Below, in pieces: positions 46,917-59,729 of a stretch of DNA of 64,000 nucleotides (its first letter is position 1; every line of letters begins with the position of its first letter). The notes under the pieces are model-generated. The model saw nothing but the letters and a program-made list of their open reading frames with translations. It was not told the DNA's origin and did no database searches. Position numbers and translations under genes: made by a program. Location of the stretch: assembly GCF_000321225.1 (NCBI RefSeq), contig NW_004451012.1:1050263-1114262 (forward strand). The letters are read 5' to 3'. The stretch is from Odobenus rosmarus divergens. Lineage: Eukaryota > Chordata > Mammalia > Carnivora > Odobenidae.

Positions 46917-49445
46917 AATCTTCATTTATTTTTAAAAATTTCTCCAGAGGGTGCACGGGAATTGCAACCTTATGTACACATAGACAGATACTAGCACAAA
47001 CAAGAAACATCTGTATAATTTTATTTAAAAATGAATTCTGATAGAACACTTTTGGTTCAGTGTTGTAGAAGCAAACCTAAGATTTTTTTTCCCCATTAGA
47101 ATTGTTATTCAGATTATATTTTTAATTGTCACACAAAATAAGAGTTAAAGTTGAAATGTAGTGTCATTTATATGGTTTCTTCTAAAATTATGGTATAGTC
47201 CATCCTTTGTCACCATAGAAACAATTAAATTCTACTTTATACTATTTTTATTGCTTAGTTGTTAATCAAATCATTATTTTTTATATTTTATAAACAGATA
47301 CCCATATTTAAATTATTTTGGTAAGAAGAGGACATTATTTTTTTATGTTTAGGAATATTGTTTTAGTATTAATGGAGCTATTTATGAATCAAAAGAAAAT
47401 TTCCCTATTGTCAACATCTAATGGCCTCCTATGAGTCTCTCAGTTAATTAAAGCAGTGTTGGGCGATTAGAGCCAGAAATGCCCTGGACAGATTACAAAG
47501 GCATTAGGTCATGATGCATGTCCCTACACTAAGAGCTGAAAAGTGACATTGTTTTCTATATAAAATTAATCACTGGTTCTAAATTGGGTAAGTGAGGTTG
47601 TGGATTACTGTTGGATAATGATTCAGATGGCAAAGAATTTCATTATTTATCCATGATTGTGTTAAATATTTCCTTTTTTTAAATACCAAAATGTAGGACC
47701 TCTGGAAGCAAACTCATAGGAGCACATAATACATCATTCAACTCTTCTTGCCAAATGACCTTGTATGAGTGCTATGTGTTAATATTCAGCCAAGTAAGCA
47801 AATAAATATAATAAAAGGCATGGAAATGTAAACTTGGTCTATTTTAATGCTCATTATATAAATATTATGTGTCCTTAAAGTCTATTTTTTAACTGTAAAA
47901 TGCTTTTGAGGACACATCACTATTGCTTGATTTTTTAGTGAATGTTTCCTAAGTCTGCAAAATATGAGACTTGACTTCCGCTACAGTGTGAAATCATTTA
48001 TATTACATTCTATAAGTAGAGTTCTAGGGACATAATTTGGATTGTAAAGCTGTTTTAGATCCACCCTTAGCCATTTAAAACTCTGAAAGGGCTTTTTCTT
48101 TTTTTAATTTCATACTAGGTAGAGTTTTAGAAAAATACCCTTCTTACCTTTCTTGAACTATACTTTGATTTTTAATGTTTTTTTTAAATCCAAATTTACT
48201 AATGATAGTGAAATCGATGTTATAAAATGAGGAGTCCTTAGTTATTGGTTATAGCTCCTGGTCAGTCACACATGTTAGACTACAAATGACCCTCCAGCCA
48301 TAATCCTTACCTCTCCCACTAAATCCCCAGTTCTCCCTCCTTTAATTCCTTACTGAGTAGCTTTAACATTGATGCACAGACCTTACTTTCCTCCAGAAGG
48401 AGAGAAATCCAGGTTTATTTGGAGTTAAACCCCAGGCTTGACTGAAGTTTAGTTGTATTTGGTGTTTTCGGTGGCAGTATGTAGGAGACTGACCTCAGGA
48501 AAAGAATTGGGAATATCTGTTTTGTATTTGTTGTTGAGGATATTTTTTTTTTCAGAATATTAATCACTTTCTACCTCCTACATTTTAATGTTTTTCCTGT
48601 TGAATTTACAGTATTTTAAAGACAAATAATTGGATGACATGCATTACAAAAATTAAATAATCCACTATAGAATATTTATTTCTAAGTGCAAAATAATGAG
48701 AAGCTGTGACTAATTATTACCAATTAGAGGTTTTTTTTTAAGAAACTTTAAGTCGGTAATATCTGAGGTTTGTGATACTCTAAACAAAATTCATTCAATA
48801 GAACTGTTTTTAGATTATCCGTTATTATAATATTATCTGTGATTTTGTTCTTGCCTCCTTTTTGGGAAATATTTCAGTATAATTTTTAGAATGTGGTATA
48901 CTATGCTCCAACTGTAAAAATTATATTTATTTTTAATCATTTATCCCTTTGAATTAAGTACCTTTCTTCTTTCAGTCATAAAGAAAGCCAGGCGCAGGTT
49001 TGTGTTTTCAGTCTAATGCTCTAAATATAATTCATACTGGTATGCATTTTACAATCCAGATTGACAGATGATAACTGGTGCCTAAGACCCATGATTCAGG
49101 AATCTGGTACCATGATGAGACTTTTTATAGCATTGTCTAGATTGGCCAGTTGCCACAATTTCTAAGTGTAGATTTCAATAAACAGTATTGTGTGCCAGTT
49201 TCAGTGTTTCACCTACCCGGTAAAAATCTTGATTTGGATAAACAGTCTCCAAATCAATTAATTAATCCATCTCTATCTATCTATCTATCATCTATCTATC
49301 TATCTATTCTCAGTATTAAAATGCCTAGAATTTAAAGGTAATTGCTATGAGAATAATTTCTTAAATGAGTCCTTTATTGAGTACATTCAACATCTAAAAT
49401 ATATGAAATTCAGCTTCAGGAATGAAATTTACATAATATCACTGT
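46917..49445. other. Intron directly downstream of the EGF exon, unrecognised
   Basis: No recognised repeat except a CTAT microsatellite at 49270-49307. 47422-47545 has higher complexity, with a homeodomain-type TTAATTAAA. Confidence 0.45.
49270..49307. repeat. (CTAT)n microsatellite
   Basis: About nine CTAT units with one imperfect unit (CTATCAT). Confidence 0.95.
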
Positions 49446-49454
49446 GAAGAGTTC

Positions 49455-49695
49455 CGATTTACCAGACACTGCACTGAGTGCTTCATGCATCTTATTTCCC
49501 TTAACCCTCAGAATAACCCAGCTGAAGTGGGCACTGCAAATTACCTCCATTTACAAATGAGAAATCTAGCGCCTAGACTCTATTAAATTACTTGCTGAAG
49601 GTCACACGACTTGTATGTGGTAGAGTTGGAGTAGAAGCAATCTTGGCTGACTCCAGACTTCACATTTAACCATCATGCTCTATTGCTACACTAGT
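49455..49695 (-). mobile_element. MIR, near full length
   Basis: Antisense MIR order: CACTGCACTGAGTGCTTCAT, TTAACCCTCAGAATAACCCA, TCCATTTACAAATGAGAAAT, AGGTCACACGACTTGTATGT and CTGACTCCAGACTTCACATT. Confidence 0.8.
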
Positions 49696-49699
49696 TAGA

Positions 49700-51928
49700 A
49701 GATCATATTTAACATGATGGCGTGGCATGGAATTTCTGAATTTTCTCACTCTTTAATCTGTGTAGGAAGTATTTTTATTTCAGGAAGAAAAGAGAATTTT
49801 CTTTAAAAAAATTTTGAAAGTCAGAAAACCAAAGATGTTAATGTTGATCTAAATTTTTACTGAAGAGTATTATTATTGTGATCAACCTAACATTAAACTG
49901 AAAAGTACATTAGGTGACCTGAAAAGAATCATATCTATGTCCATAATGATTTCAGTAAAACTGAAATATAGAAAGTAGACGAACAAGATTTGAATTTCAG
50001 AAAAATCTAGATATCAATGATGAAGGACTATGATTCTCTGAAAAAAAAATATAATTGCACAGGCATCTATATGTAAAGATATGTTGGAAGTTGATTTTTC
50101 TTCACAACCTTGCTTTTTTACTTCCAGTTAATATCCTTAACTTGTGAGAGAATACTGAAGTATTTTATCATAACAACTTTGATTTTTCATAGCGAAATGG
50201 AGATGTAAATTAAGTATAGACCTTAATTAAAATTGAGACCTTACTAAATCTAATCCTTACTAGATTCAGTAACACAGAGAAGGTTTTTAGGGCTATGAGA
50301 CTCAGTAATGGGTCACCCACATACATACTTCCTTTCTACTTGGCATTACATAATGCACTCTATTTTATCAAATCATCCCTATCCAATCACCTAATAACAT
50401 TGACTTTTATAGAATCAGTTTGATTTAATATGTGTTTTTTTTCTCAACACATGCTATCTTAATTCATATTAGTTAAACCTTGTTGCCTACTTTTATCATA
50501 ATGATCCTGCATCTCACCAGGGGAAACATAAGAGCATATATGCTTGCTTTGTTTTAGATGGCTGCATGCAGGCAGATGGCTGTCTCCTACTGTAAAGTTC
50601 AGAGTGACAGATTTAGAATATCAGTGCCTTGTGCTGGGGGAAAGCATATGCCTCTGACTATTAATTATAGGATTAACATTTTTAAGCAGCCCAATACTTT
50701 TTACTGTTCTATAAAACAGTTTTATAAATAGTGCAATAAAGGAGTATTTAAATGCCATACATTAAAACCAAGAAATCTTTTGTTTTATTTGATATCCTGT
50801 CTGTGTATATCGCATATATGTTTAAAGGTCAACTGTACTGAGTAAATTGCAAACCTAGAAATAAAAATGAGAGGTTTTAGTAGGTCTTTTGTCTTGTTAT
50901 AAAAGAAAAAAAAAAGACTGCCCTAACACCTGCTTTTGCTTTTACCATAACAAGAATATATTTTAAAGGCAAACTAGAGAAGTTTGAATTTATTTATTAA
51001 CTTTAGATCAGGTGACTGAATGTCAGACATCCCAGAGCCAAGAAGGCAGAAAAACAGAGCCTTAATCAGCATCTTATAACAATGATTTATCTCCTTGGCA
51101 AAGAACTGATGGTCTATATCATCAGCAAAGGGCCAAGAAATGGGTATTGGCCTTTTCAAACATAACACTGAAAATTTTCAGGTCTGAAAATTTAGTTTTT
51201 TAAATCCTAGAGCAGTGCTGCATATTTCTTAGAAAACGGTTCAACTGCTGAAGTAGTGAGATGTTAAGTTGAAAATGAATGGAGATTGAAGTCAAGGACG
51301 GGGGCTGAAAGGAGACAAGAGTACCTATCATCAAAGACAGAGGGTTTCAGTTTTGAAAGCAGGATTGGGCTGAAGGGCTCCAGTCGTCTCTGCTCTTTTC
51401 CACTATCAGTTGCTGCACACTTTTCAGCAAAGAGCTCTGTGTTCAGTCGGTGGAAGAAGAAGGCTCACTCCTCATCCTGGTGCTTGTAACTATGTAAAAA
51501 GTTGTTGTCCATCAATCTCTCTACTTATGCTAGTAATAATCCAGAAATTTCTATATAGGATGAGGAAGGAATACATATACCCCTCTGTCTATCAAAAAAG
51601 GGTGACATTTATTTTATTTGTCTCCTTTATTGCCTTAATTAACATTCTTTTATTCCACTGTAATTCAACACATTTAATTAAATAAACATTAACACCTAAC
51701 ATGTATAACACATGGAGTTAGTCTTTGGAGGTGGTATGAAATGAAGAACCCTTTTTTGTCATTAAGTTTTCAGGTCGTTGTTCTCATGGGGTGTGGAGAA
51801 AGGGCTGCAAAGCAAAGGAAGACAAGCATAACAAAGGTCAGCTGGTATTTCCCACCTCCTTCTTTAAAGCTACATAGTCTCAGCTCAACATCATCTCCTC
51901 CCCAACAATGTATTACTTAGGACCTATA
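49700..51928. other. Unrecognised intronic sequence
   Basis: No splice-bounded exon or named repeat. 50500-50660 is more complex unique DNA. Confidence 0.45.
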
Positions 51929-51929
51929 T

Positions 51930-52446
51930 TAGTTTTCTATTTCTTCCATAATTGATTATCACACCACTTAGTGACTTCAATAGTACAAGTTTATTATCTT
52001 AAAGTTCCGTATATCAGAAGTCTGACATAATTCCTAGTGGGTTAAAATCAAAGTGTTGGCAGGGCTGTGTTCCTTTCTGGAGGGTCTAGGGGAGAATCTG
52101 TTTCCTTACCTTTTCCAGCTTCTAGAGGGGCTTCATGGCCCCCTTCATTCATCTTCAAAGCAAACAGTGGTGGGTCTAGACATTTTCATACCATGTGACT
52201 CCATCTATGTGTCCACTTCACTTTTCTACATTTAGTGACCCTTATTACACAGAGACCATTCACATAATCCAGGATAATCCCTATAGTTTAACATCAGCTG
52301 ATTAGCAATTTTAATTGCAACTGCAACCATAATGCCCTTTTGCTCTATAAAGTACATTTGTACTTTGTACTATGTACATTTGTACATAGATCCTAGGAAT
52401 TAGGGTGTGGACCTCTTTAGGGAGCCATTATTCCGCCTACCATAGG
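51930..52446 (-). mobile_element. ERVL-MaLR (MLT1-type) LTR
   Basis: Antisense LTR order: TTAGTTTTCTATTTCTTCCA, AATCAAAGTGTTGGCAGGGC, TCTAGGGGAGAATCTGTTTC, CCTTTTCCAGCTTCTAGAGG, TAATCCAGGATAATCCCTAT and ATTAGGGTGTGGACCTCTTT, ending CGCCTACCATA. It preserves more of the LTR than the copy at 40985. Confidence 0.75.
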
Positions 52447-52449
52447 ACC

Positions 52450-53395
52450 TGTAGTCATTCCTCAGGGAATTTATGTGATCATATAATAGAAAAAGGAAGC
52501 TTATTAGATGGACATCTGATGCTCACAGACTTGAGCGAAGCAAGTGGAACCAACTTGGAAAATACACTCAGAAGGATACTCTGGAAGACCAGGAAACGGG
52601 AAGCATACTGAGGCTCATCCAAGAATAGGCTGGAGTACCACCACCACCACAGAAGCAGGGCTTTTATACTATCACCGTGTTCTGAGTCATTTGCTTAAGT
52701 TTCAGAGTCCCAAGAAATATTTTGAAATTTTCTGATTGGCAAAACCTCAGCCATATGCTAACCCACTGCCTGAGAAGTTCAGAAAGGAGGTAGGTAAGAG
52801 GAGTCATTTTTTACCTTACCTTCTAACATAAGAACTAGATCATAAAATCTACTAAGATCCCAAACAATGGGCCTCTTCTTCATTTCCACACAAAAATAGA
52901 ATCATTCATACAAGGCTTTTATAGCACACATGTACACACACACACCTTAATATAAAACATTAATCTTTTCCTTAAAAATTCTTCAGGTATTTCTCCTCTC
53001 TATTCTCATCACTTCTCTAATTTCTGTTTTCTCCTTGCATTCCTGGTGTTTTTATTTATTTATATTGTAGAATAATTTAGCAAAATTTTTGTTGCCATTC
53101 TTCCTGCAAACACAATATAAACCTCTTATCAAAATATTTTCATGGATTGTTCCTTTCTAACATCCAATTTAGGTAATCAGGAAAAATATTCCATGAACAA
53201 AGTGGTATCTGAAATGGTACTTAGAAGGATGAGTTGGAGGAATTAGAATGAGCAGATTCATGAAGAAGAGAGTTGTCTAGTTTCGTGTGAAAGCACAGGG
53301 TGCATGTGAGATCAGCTGAGAAATAAAGCTGGAAATTCAGGTGAGACCCATACTGCAGAGAACCCCAAATGACGGATTAAAAATATTAATTTCTT
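52450..53395. other. Unrecognised intronic sequence
   Basis: No exon or named repeat. A CACCACCACCAC run lies near 52639-52650. Confidence 0.4.
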
Positions 53396-53405
53396 AATTT
53401 ATTAG

Positions 53406-53571
53406 TTGGGGTGCCTAGGTGGCTCAGTCGGTTAAGCATCCAACTCTTGATTTCAGCTGAGGTCATGATCTCAAGATTGTAGACTGAGCCCCGTGTCTCC
53501 ACACTGGGCATGGAGTCTGCTTAAGATTCTCTCTCTCCCTCTCTCTCTGCCCCCCCTAAAATATATATATA
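53406..53571 (+). mobile_element. Older Can-SINE
   Basis: Head TTGGGGTGCCTAGGTGGCTC, older body (CCAACTCTTGATTTCAGCTG, CTGCTTAAGATTCTCTCTC), tail diverged to AAAATATATATATATA. Probable duplication TAATTTATTAG / TAAATTCATTAG. Confidence 0.9.
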
Positions 53572-53584
53572 TAAATTCATTAGC

Positions 53585-54582
53585 AGTGACTTTCATTGGG
53601 AAAAAGACATAGTGATTAGAAATTGCCTCAGGATGATGAATATGGGAGTAGAATTTAGAAAAGATATGGTGAGGAGGAAAAAAAAGGCAGAAAAATGGGG
53701 ACATAATTTTAACAGGCTAGAAAAATTGGATGAAAACTCTTTTAATCCTAGTGTTTCCTAATAATTTGGAAATATAACAGATGTTTATAATTTGAAAGTA
53801 TAATAGATTTTATATAGTAAACTACTATACAGAAGTAGTTTAGATTTTTTTATCAAAAATTACAATCCTAAGGACTATTTTTTTAGTGTATTATTTTATG
53901 TAAAAGAAAAACTGTAGTATAAAGTGTGATTGTAAAAGACAGGACACACCAAAAGTCCCTTTTTCTCTTCTTTCTTTTGCCATCTTCTGTCCCATCTAGC
54001 CACTGAAAAGCTGAATCATATGCAGTAAAACTTTATCAGGGCACAAACATTATGGGTAATAAAGCAAATGATGTGGGCTTATTCTACAAAAGGTTAGTGA
54101 CCAGCTAGCTAAACACTTATATATGTATGTGCACACTGGGAACTAGGAAGTATCTTATCTTTCTCATTTCAATCCTGAATTCCTCAAGTTCCATGACTTC
54201 ATTATGTGCAAATTATATTTATTTCTAACAGATTTATTGCACAACACACACACATACAGAAAAATTCAAAATAAGAAGAATTATTAAAACATATGTTTAG
54301 GGTCTTTTTTGAACTATCAAAACAATTTACAATTGGAAAACACCTTAAAATTAACGTAGTTGAAAGTAGAATTTCACAACTATGGAAACAAAGTCCAAGA
54401 GAAGTAACTCATGGAAACTACTAGTTAAGGACAAATCTAGAACTACAACACAATGTCCACATTCCAAATCCAATATTTTATCTGCCACAGCATGTGTTCA
54501 CCAGAATTGTTCAATGGTAGATTGCAAGTTGAATTGCAAAAGAAAGAAAGGAAGAAAGAAGAAAGAAGAAAGAAAGAAAGGA

Positions 54583-54626
<44 letters not shown>

Positions 54627-55840
54627 AAAAGAAAGGAGTCTATTGTATATATTTGAGATAAACAATTACATAAACTTCTATAAATTAAGAGAATGATGAC
54701 TTCAGTGGTACCAACTTATCTCTCTCTCTCTTTGTACATTAGATGGATGTAGACACATTTGACTGTGGACATGTAAACATGACATTTGATGAATTTACTA
54801 ATTGTCCTTTTAATTGACAGACAGGTTTAAAGTATGTTTGTTCTAAGGTAAATTTGCTTATAAAAATAGAAGAAAAGTTAATTAGAATTCTTTAGACTGC
54901 TATTTATGAAATCACTTTAAGGTGAAAATATTTAAACAGAAGTAATAATTAGAAAAAAGTTGGTATGCAGTGATCATGAAATACTTAATTTTCAGGGGTT
55001 ATATAGATGCACTCTCTAATAATAATAGAATGCAAGGCACATAATGCAATTTTTAAATTTTCTTCTTGCTACATTAAAAAAGAAAAAAGAAAAATTAATA
55101 TATTTTATTTAGCCTAGTATATCCAAAATATTATCAAACAATGTAAAAATATTAATGGAATATTCGAAATTCTCTTTTTCATATTAAGTCTTCCACATCT
55201 GATGTGTAATTTACACTTACAGCACATTAATTTGAACTAGGCACATTTCAAGCGTCATCTCAGTAGCCACTTGCCTGGTGGATACCATATTGGACCACAC
55301 AGCTTCACAAGATGAAAGGAAAATGGTGTAACAATTGTGATGGTGTTGCCAAGTATTGAGTACTGAGATGGGGAGAATATGAAGAGACTTTTCTACTGAA
55401 AGGTTTGATTAGAATACAATGTGAGAAGATGAAAGCAACTGAAGTTTAAACATCTCAGTCAAAAGACTGAATTATACCATTTATTTGTTAAAATAGCAAG
55501 CACTAAACAGTCATGTATTAAACACTAGAAAACTCATTTGGATCTCTCTTCTTTTACTTGTCCATGCTTGCGTTATCTATCTACTATTAGATGAGATGAT
55601 ACAGCAGAATCCTGAAGCCTTAAATGTCGCCTATACATTGATAGTTGCCAGATTTACATAACCAGTCCTACCTTTGGCTGTATGTCAGACATGCATATTA
55701 CATTTGTGTATTAAACAAGGCCTTTCACACAAAAAAATGGGTTGTTGATATTCTATGGAAATTTTCTCTCATTCTTATATTAATTCAGTTATAAATTAAG
55801 TTAGATGAAGACATTCACTTATATTTCTACCACAAATTCT
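53585..55840. other. Unrecognised AT-rich sequence with a purine tract
   Basis: No gene or named repeat apart from the purine run at 54538-54638. Confidence 0.45.
54538..54638. repeat. (AAAG)n polypurine tract, 101 bp without a pyrimidine
   Basis: AAAG units with interspersed GGAAAG and AGAAG variants. Every base on the + strand is A or G. Confidence 0.97.
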
Positions 55841-55990
55841 TTGCATACTTACTATGTGCCAAGCACAGCCTCCAATACTGGTCATACATTGGTGAATAAG
55901 ATGGTAATAGTCCCTGCCTTTTGTCATTTACAAGAAGTATAAGCCCAGTAAAAAAGTAAACGCTCAAATATATAATCCAAACTGCTATAC
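55840..55990 (-). mobile_element. L2 3'-end fragment
   Basis: ACTTACTATGTGCCAAGCAC, ACATTGGTGAATAAGATGGT and AGTCCCTGCCTTTTGTCATT follow the antisense L2 3' end. Confidence 0.65.
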
Positions 55991-57245
55991 AGATTCTGAG
56001 ATAGAGTGCTTATAATAAAGAAGAAAAACAGGGTAGTGTTCAGTGGGAGCAGAAGAAGACATATTTAGAAATCTATTTTTGAAGAAATGTCATTAATTCC
56101 AAAACTAAAAACTGAGAAAGTGTCAGGTTTTTGAATAGCAGGAGAATGTTCAAAGAGAATATTATGTTACCGTGAAAATGAATATGTAAGAATGACTTTT
56201 TACCACTTCTTTTTTGAGGGAAAACTATAAGTACCAATATTTTTTTTAGACTAAAGATGAGGCTAAAACAAATTAATGAAGAGAAAAACAGTTCCACTCA
56301 TTTCATTCATTTGTATATTCAAATTTGTAGTGGACCCATTGCTTCTGCTCTCAAGAAATTTAGTGAAGTTTTATGATCAGATGATAAATATAATGACTTT
56401 TTTTCTCAGTTGCTGCAGTCCATACCTTTTCAAAGAAAACATTGAGCTTTTCCAGATAAGAATATATTTTTTAATAATTAAATTAATAGAGTTATTTGAA
56501 ATCTCTTCTTGTCATTGTAACATTTTATATAATGGTAAAAAAAAGGTACACTAATACTTTTGTATTATACTATTTACAGTGAAATCGTAAGATTTATAAA
56601 GATTTGAAAGAAAATTCTGTTTTTCAGTTACCTAGAAGATATTTCTCCAAAGAATTGAAAAATGTAAACTTAGGTGATAGGAGAATAGACAACAGTAAAA
56701 ACAAAGGCTAATGTTAACCTGCCTTCAAATGTCATTTATACATTGACAAAACAAAGGACTATAATGGCCAGAGCTAATTAAGAATAAATTCTGTGGCCTC
56801 TGGGAAAGTGATATTCAGGCAACTATTTTACATCTGATGTGCCTTTGGCAGGAAAAAATTAATAGAACTTGTAAAGAGGCAACATGATATCCTTACTCAT
56901 AAATACAATTTTATTAATGAAATTGAGAACCACCTGAGCAAAAGAATTTATTCTTTAAACTGTCTGTCCTTGAAATACTATATCAATTTCAATTGATTTA
57001 ATCTATTTTGTTAAGGTGTTTCTGTAGATGTCTCTTTATTTTCTGTCTTAGGATCATAGATATGGATATGAATAAATATGGATAGATAGAGATATGGAAA
57101 TTGAAACCAATCCTCACACATATGTATGTCACCCTTTGCCTACAGTGCAATTCACTGCTTGTGGATTAAAATGAAGAATGGATGCTTTGTATAATAGTGT
57201 TTCTGTAGATTAACATCAGGTGTAGTAACTAAGAAAGCAACAGAC
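55990..57245. other. Unrecognised AT-rich sequence
   Basis: No gene or named repeat seen. Confidence 0.45.
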
Positions 57246-57249
57246 AGTA

Positions 57250-57372
57250 ACAGCTAATAATTACCATTTCACACTTGTTACATACCATGCTGAGCTATTT
57301 TCATACATTTTCTCTTTCAGTCCTTGTGCCAACCCTGTAAGTCAGGTAATATTAGTCAAAGTTATTTTCATC
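57250..57372 (-). mobile_element. MIR
   Basis: CAGCTAATAATTACCATTTC, GTTACATACCATGCTGAGCT and TGTGCCAACCCTGTAAGTCA in antisense MIR order. Confidence 0.65.
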
Positions 57373-57398
57373 TCTCAGTTATAGAAATCCACTCAATA

Positions 57399-57448
57399 AA
57401 TAATAGCTAACATTTACCAGATGCTTAGTATGTGTTAGGCATTATTCT
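57399..57448 (-). mobile_element. MIR, left part, cut by an L1
   Basis: TAATAGCTAACATTTACCAG, then ATGCTTAGTATGTGTTAGGC and ATTATTC, is the start of an antisense MIR. It stops at the T tract of the L1. A matching continuation lies at 62566-62700. Confidence 0.7.
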
Positions 57449-58043
57449 TTTTTTTTTTTTTTAACTCAAGTTAGTTAACATATAGTGTAGTATTGGTTTC
57501 AGGAATAAAATAGTAATTCATCACTTAACATATAGCATCCAGTGCTTATCCCAACAAGTGCCCTCCTTAATGCCCATCACCTATTTAGCCCATCCCCCCG
57601 CCAATCCTCAGTTTGTTCTCTATAGTCAAGAGTCTCTTACGGTTTGCCTCCCTCTCTGTTTTTATCTTCTTTTATTTTTCCTTCCCTTTCCCTATGTTCA
57701 TGTGTTTTGTTTCCTAGAGTGAAATCATATGATATTTGTCTTTCTGTGACTGACTTGTTTTGCTTAGCATAATACACTCTAGTTTCATCCACACTGTTGC
57801 AAATGGAAAGATTTCATTCGTTTTGATGGCTGAGTAATAGTCCATTGTATATATGTACCACATCTTCTTTATTCATTCATCAGTCAATGGGCATTTGGGC
57901 TCTTGGCATAATTTGGCTATTGTTGATAGTGCTGCAATAAACACTGGGGTGTATGTGCCCCTTCAAATCAGCATTTTTGTATCCTTTGGATAAATAGCTA
58001 GTGCAATTGCTGGGTCATAAGGTAGGTCTATTTTTAACTTTTT

Positions 58044-58207
58044 AAAAAGATTTATTTATTTATTTTTAGACAAAGAGAGAGCGGGGGCAGGGACAAAGGC
58101 AGAGGGAGAGACGCAGACTCCCTGGGCTCAGTCTCATGACCCTGAGATCATGACCTGAGCCCAAATCAAGACTCGGACACTTAACCGATGGAACCTCCCA
58201 GGCGCCC
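58044..58207 (-). mobile_element. Older Can-SINE inside the L1
   Basis: In antisense: AAAAGATTTATTTATTTATT, GACCCTGAGATCATGACCTG, head GAACCTCCCAGGCGCCC. 16-bp duplication CTATTTTTAACTTTTT at 58028-58043 and CTGTTTTTAATGTTTT at 58208-58223 (three mismatches). Confidence 0.9.
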
Positions 58208-59304
58208 CTGTTTTTAATGTTTTGAGGAACCTCCATACTTTTTTCCAGAGTGTGGCTGCACCAGTCTGCTTTCCTACCAACAGTGCAGAAGTGTTCTCTT
58301 TCTCTGTATATTTGCCAACATCTGTTGTTTTCTCAGTTGTTAATTTTAGCCATTCTGACAGGTGTAAGGTGGTATTTCATTGTGATTTTGATTTGTATTT
58401 CCCTGAAGATGAGTGATGTTGAACATCTTTTCATGTGTCTATTAGCCATTTGTATGTCTTCCTTGGAGAAATGTCTTTTCATGTCTTCTGCCTATTTCTT
58501 AACTGGATTATTTATTTTTTGGTTGTAAATTTTGATGAGTCCTTTATAGATTCTGGATAGTAGCCCTTTATCCAATATGTCACTTGCAAATATCTTCTCC
58601 CATTCCAAGGGTTGCCTTTTAGTTTTGTTGATTGTTTCTTTGGCCATGCAGAAGCTTTTTATCTTGAGGACGTCCCAATAGTTCATTTTTGCTTTTGTTT
58701 CCCTTGCCTCTGAAGATATGTCTAATAAGAAGTTGCTTTGGCCAAGGTCAGAAAGGTTGTTGCCTGTTTTCTCCTCTAGGATTCTGATGGTTTCCTGTCT
58801 CACATTTAGGTCTTTCATCTATTTTGAATATATTTTTGTGTATGGTGTAAGAAAGTGGTCCAGTTTCATTCTTCTGCATGTGGCTATTCAGTTTTCCCAA
58901 CACCATTTGTTGAAGAGACTGTCTTTTTTCCATTGAATATTCTTTCCTCCTTTGTCAAAGATTACTTGACCATATAGTTGTGGGTCAATTTCTGGGTTTT
59001 CTATTCTATTCCATTGATCTATGTGTCTGTTTTGGTGCTAGTACTAAACTGTCTTGATGATTACAGCTTTGTAATACAGCTTGAAGTCTGGGATTGTGAT
59101 GCCTCCCACTTTGCTTTTCTTTCTCAACATTACTTTGGCTATTTGGGGTCTTTTCTGGTTCCGTACAAATTTTAGGATTATTTGTTCTAGTTCTGTGAGA
59201 AATGCTGGTGTTATTTTGATTGGGATTGCATTTAAAGTGTAGATTACTTTGGCTAGTATAGATATTTTAACAATATTTGTCTTTGCGATCCATGAGCATG
59301 GAAT

Positions 59305-59729
59305 TTTTTTTTTAAATTCAATTAATTAACATAGAGTGTATTATTAGTTTAAGAAGTAGAGGTCAGTGATTCGTCAGTCTTATATAACACCCAGTGCTCA
59401 TTCCATCACATGCCCTCCTTAATGTCCATCACCCAGTTACCCCATTCCCCCACTCCCATCCCCTCCAGCAACCCTCAGTGTGTTTCCTATGACTACGAGT
59501 CTCTTACGGTTTGTCTCCCTCTCTGATCTCACCTTGCTTTATTTTTCCCTCCTTTCCCCTGTGATCCTCTGTTTTGTTTCTTAAATTCCACATGAATGAG
59601 ATCATAATCATTGTTTTTCTGATTGACTTATTTCACTTAGCATAATACCCTTTAGTTGCAAATGGCATACATATCATTGAAAATGGCAAGATTTCTTTTT
59701 TTTTTTTTTTTTTTGATGGCTGAATAGTA
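59305..59729 (-). mobile_element. Second L1 3' end nested in the first
   Basis: T tract at 59305-59314, then TTAATTAACATAGAGTGTAT and GTGCCCTCCTTAATGTCCAT, ending GATGGCTGAATAGTA. It parallels the 3' UTR of the host L1 (57462-57840). 11-bp duplication GAGCATGGAAT at 59294-59304 and GAGCAGGGAAT at 59730-59740. Host ORF2 resumes directly after (GTTTTTCCATTTTGGGG). Confidence 0.9.

Noticed and set aside
46752..47041. Two overlapping open frames starting at 46752 and 46802
   Set aside because: The first is a wrong-frame reading of the EGF exon. The second is in the post-frameshift frame but begins at a chance ATG and runs through the donor into intron. Neither is a gene.
49255..49310. CRISPR-like short regular repeats
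   Set aside because: Simple CTAT microsatellite with no spacers. No CRISPR array, operon, phage or plasmid signal occurs anywhere in this vertebrate sequence.
54382..54696. Lysine/arginine-rich open frames of 67 and 104 codons
   Set aside because: Produced by the AAAG purine repeat, which lacks stops by composition.
57250..57448. MIR and second MIR piece as one tandem duplication
   Set aside because: The two share only MIR family similarity and diverge strongly, so independent insertions are more likely.
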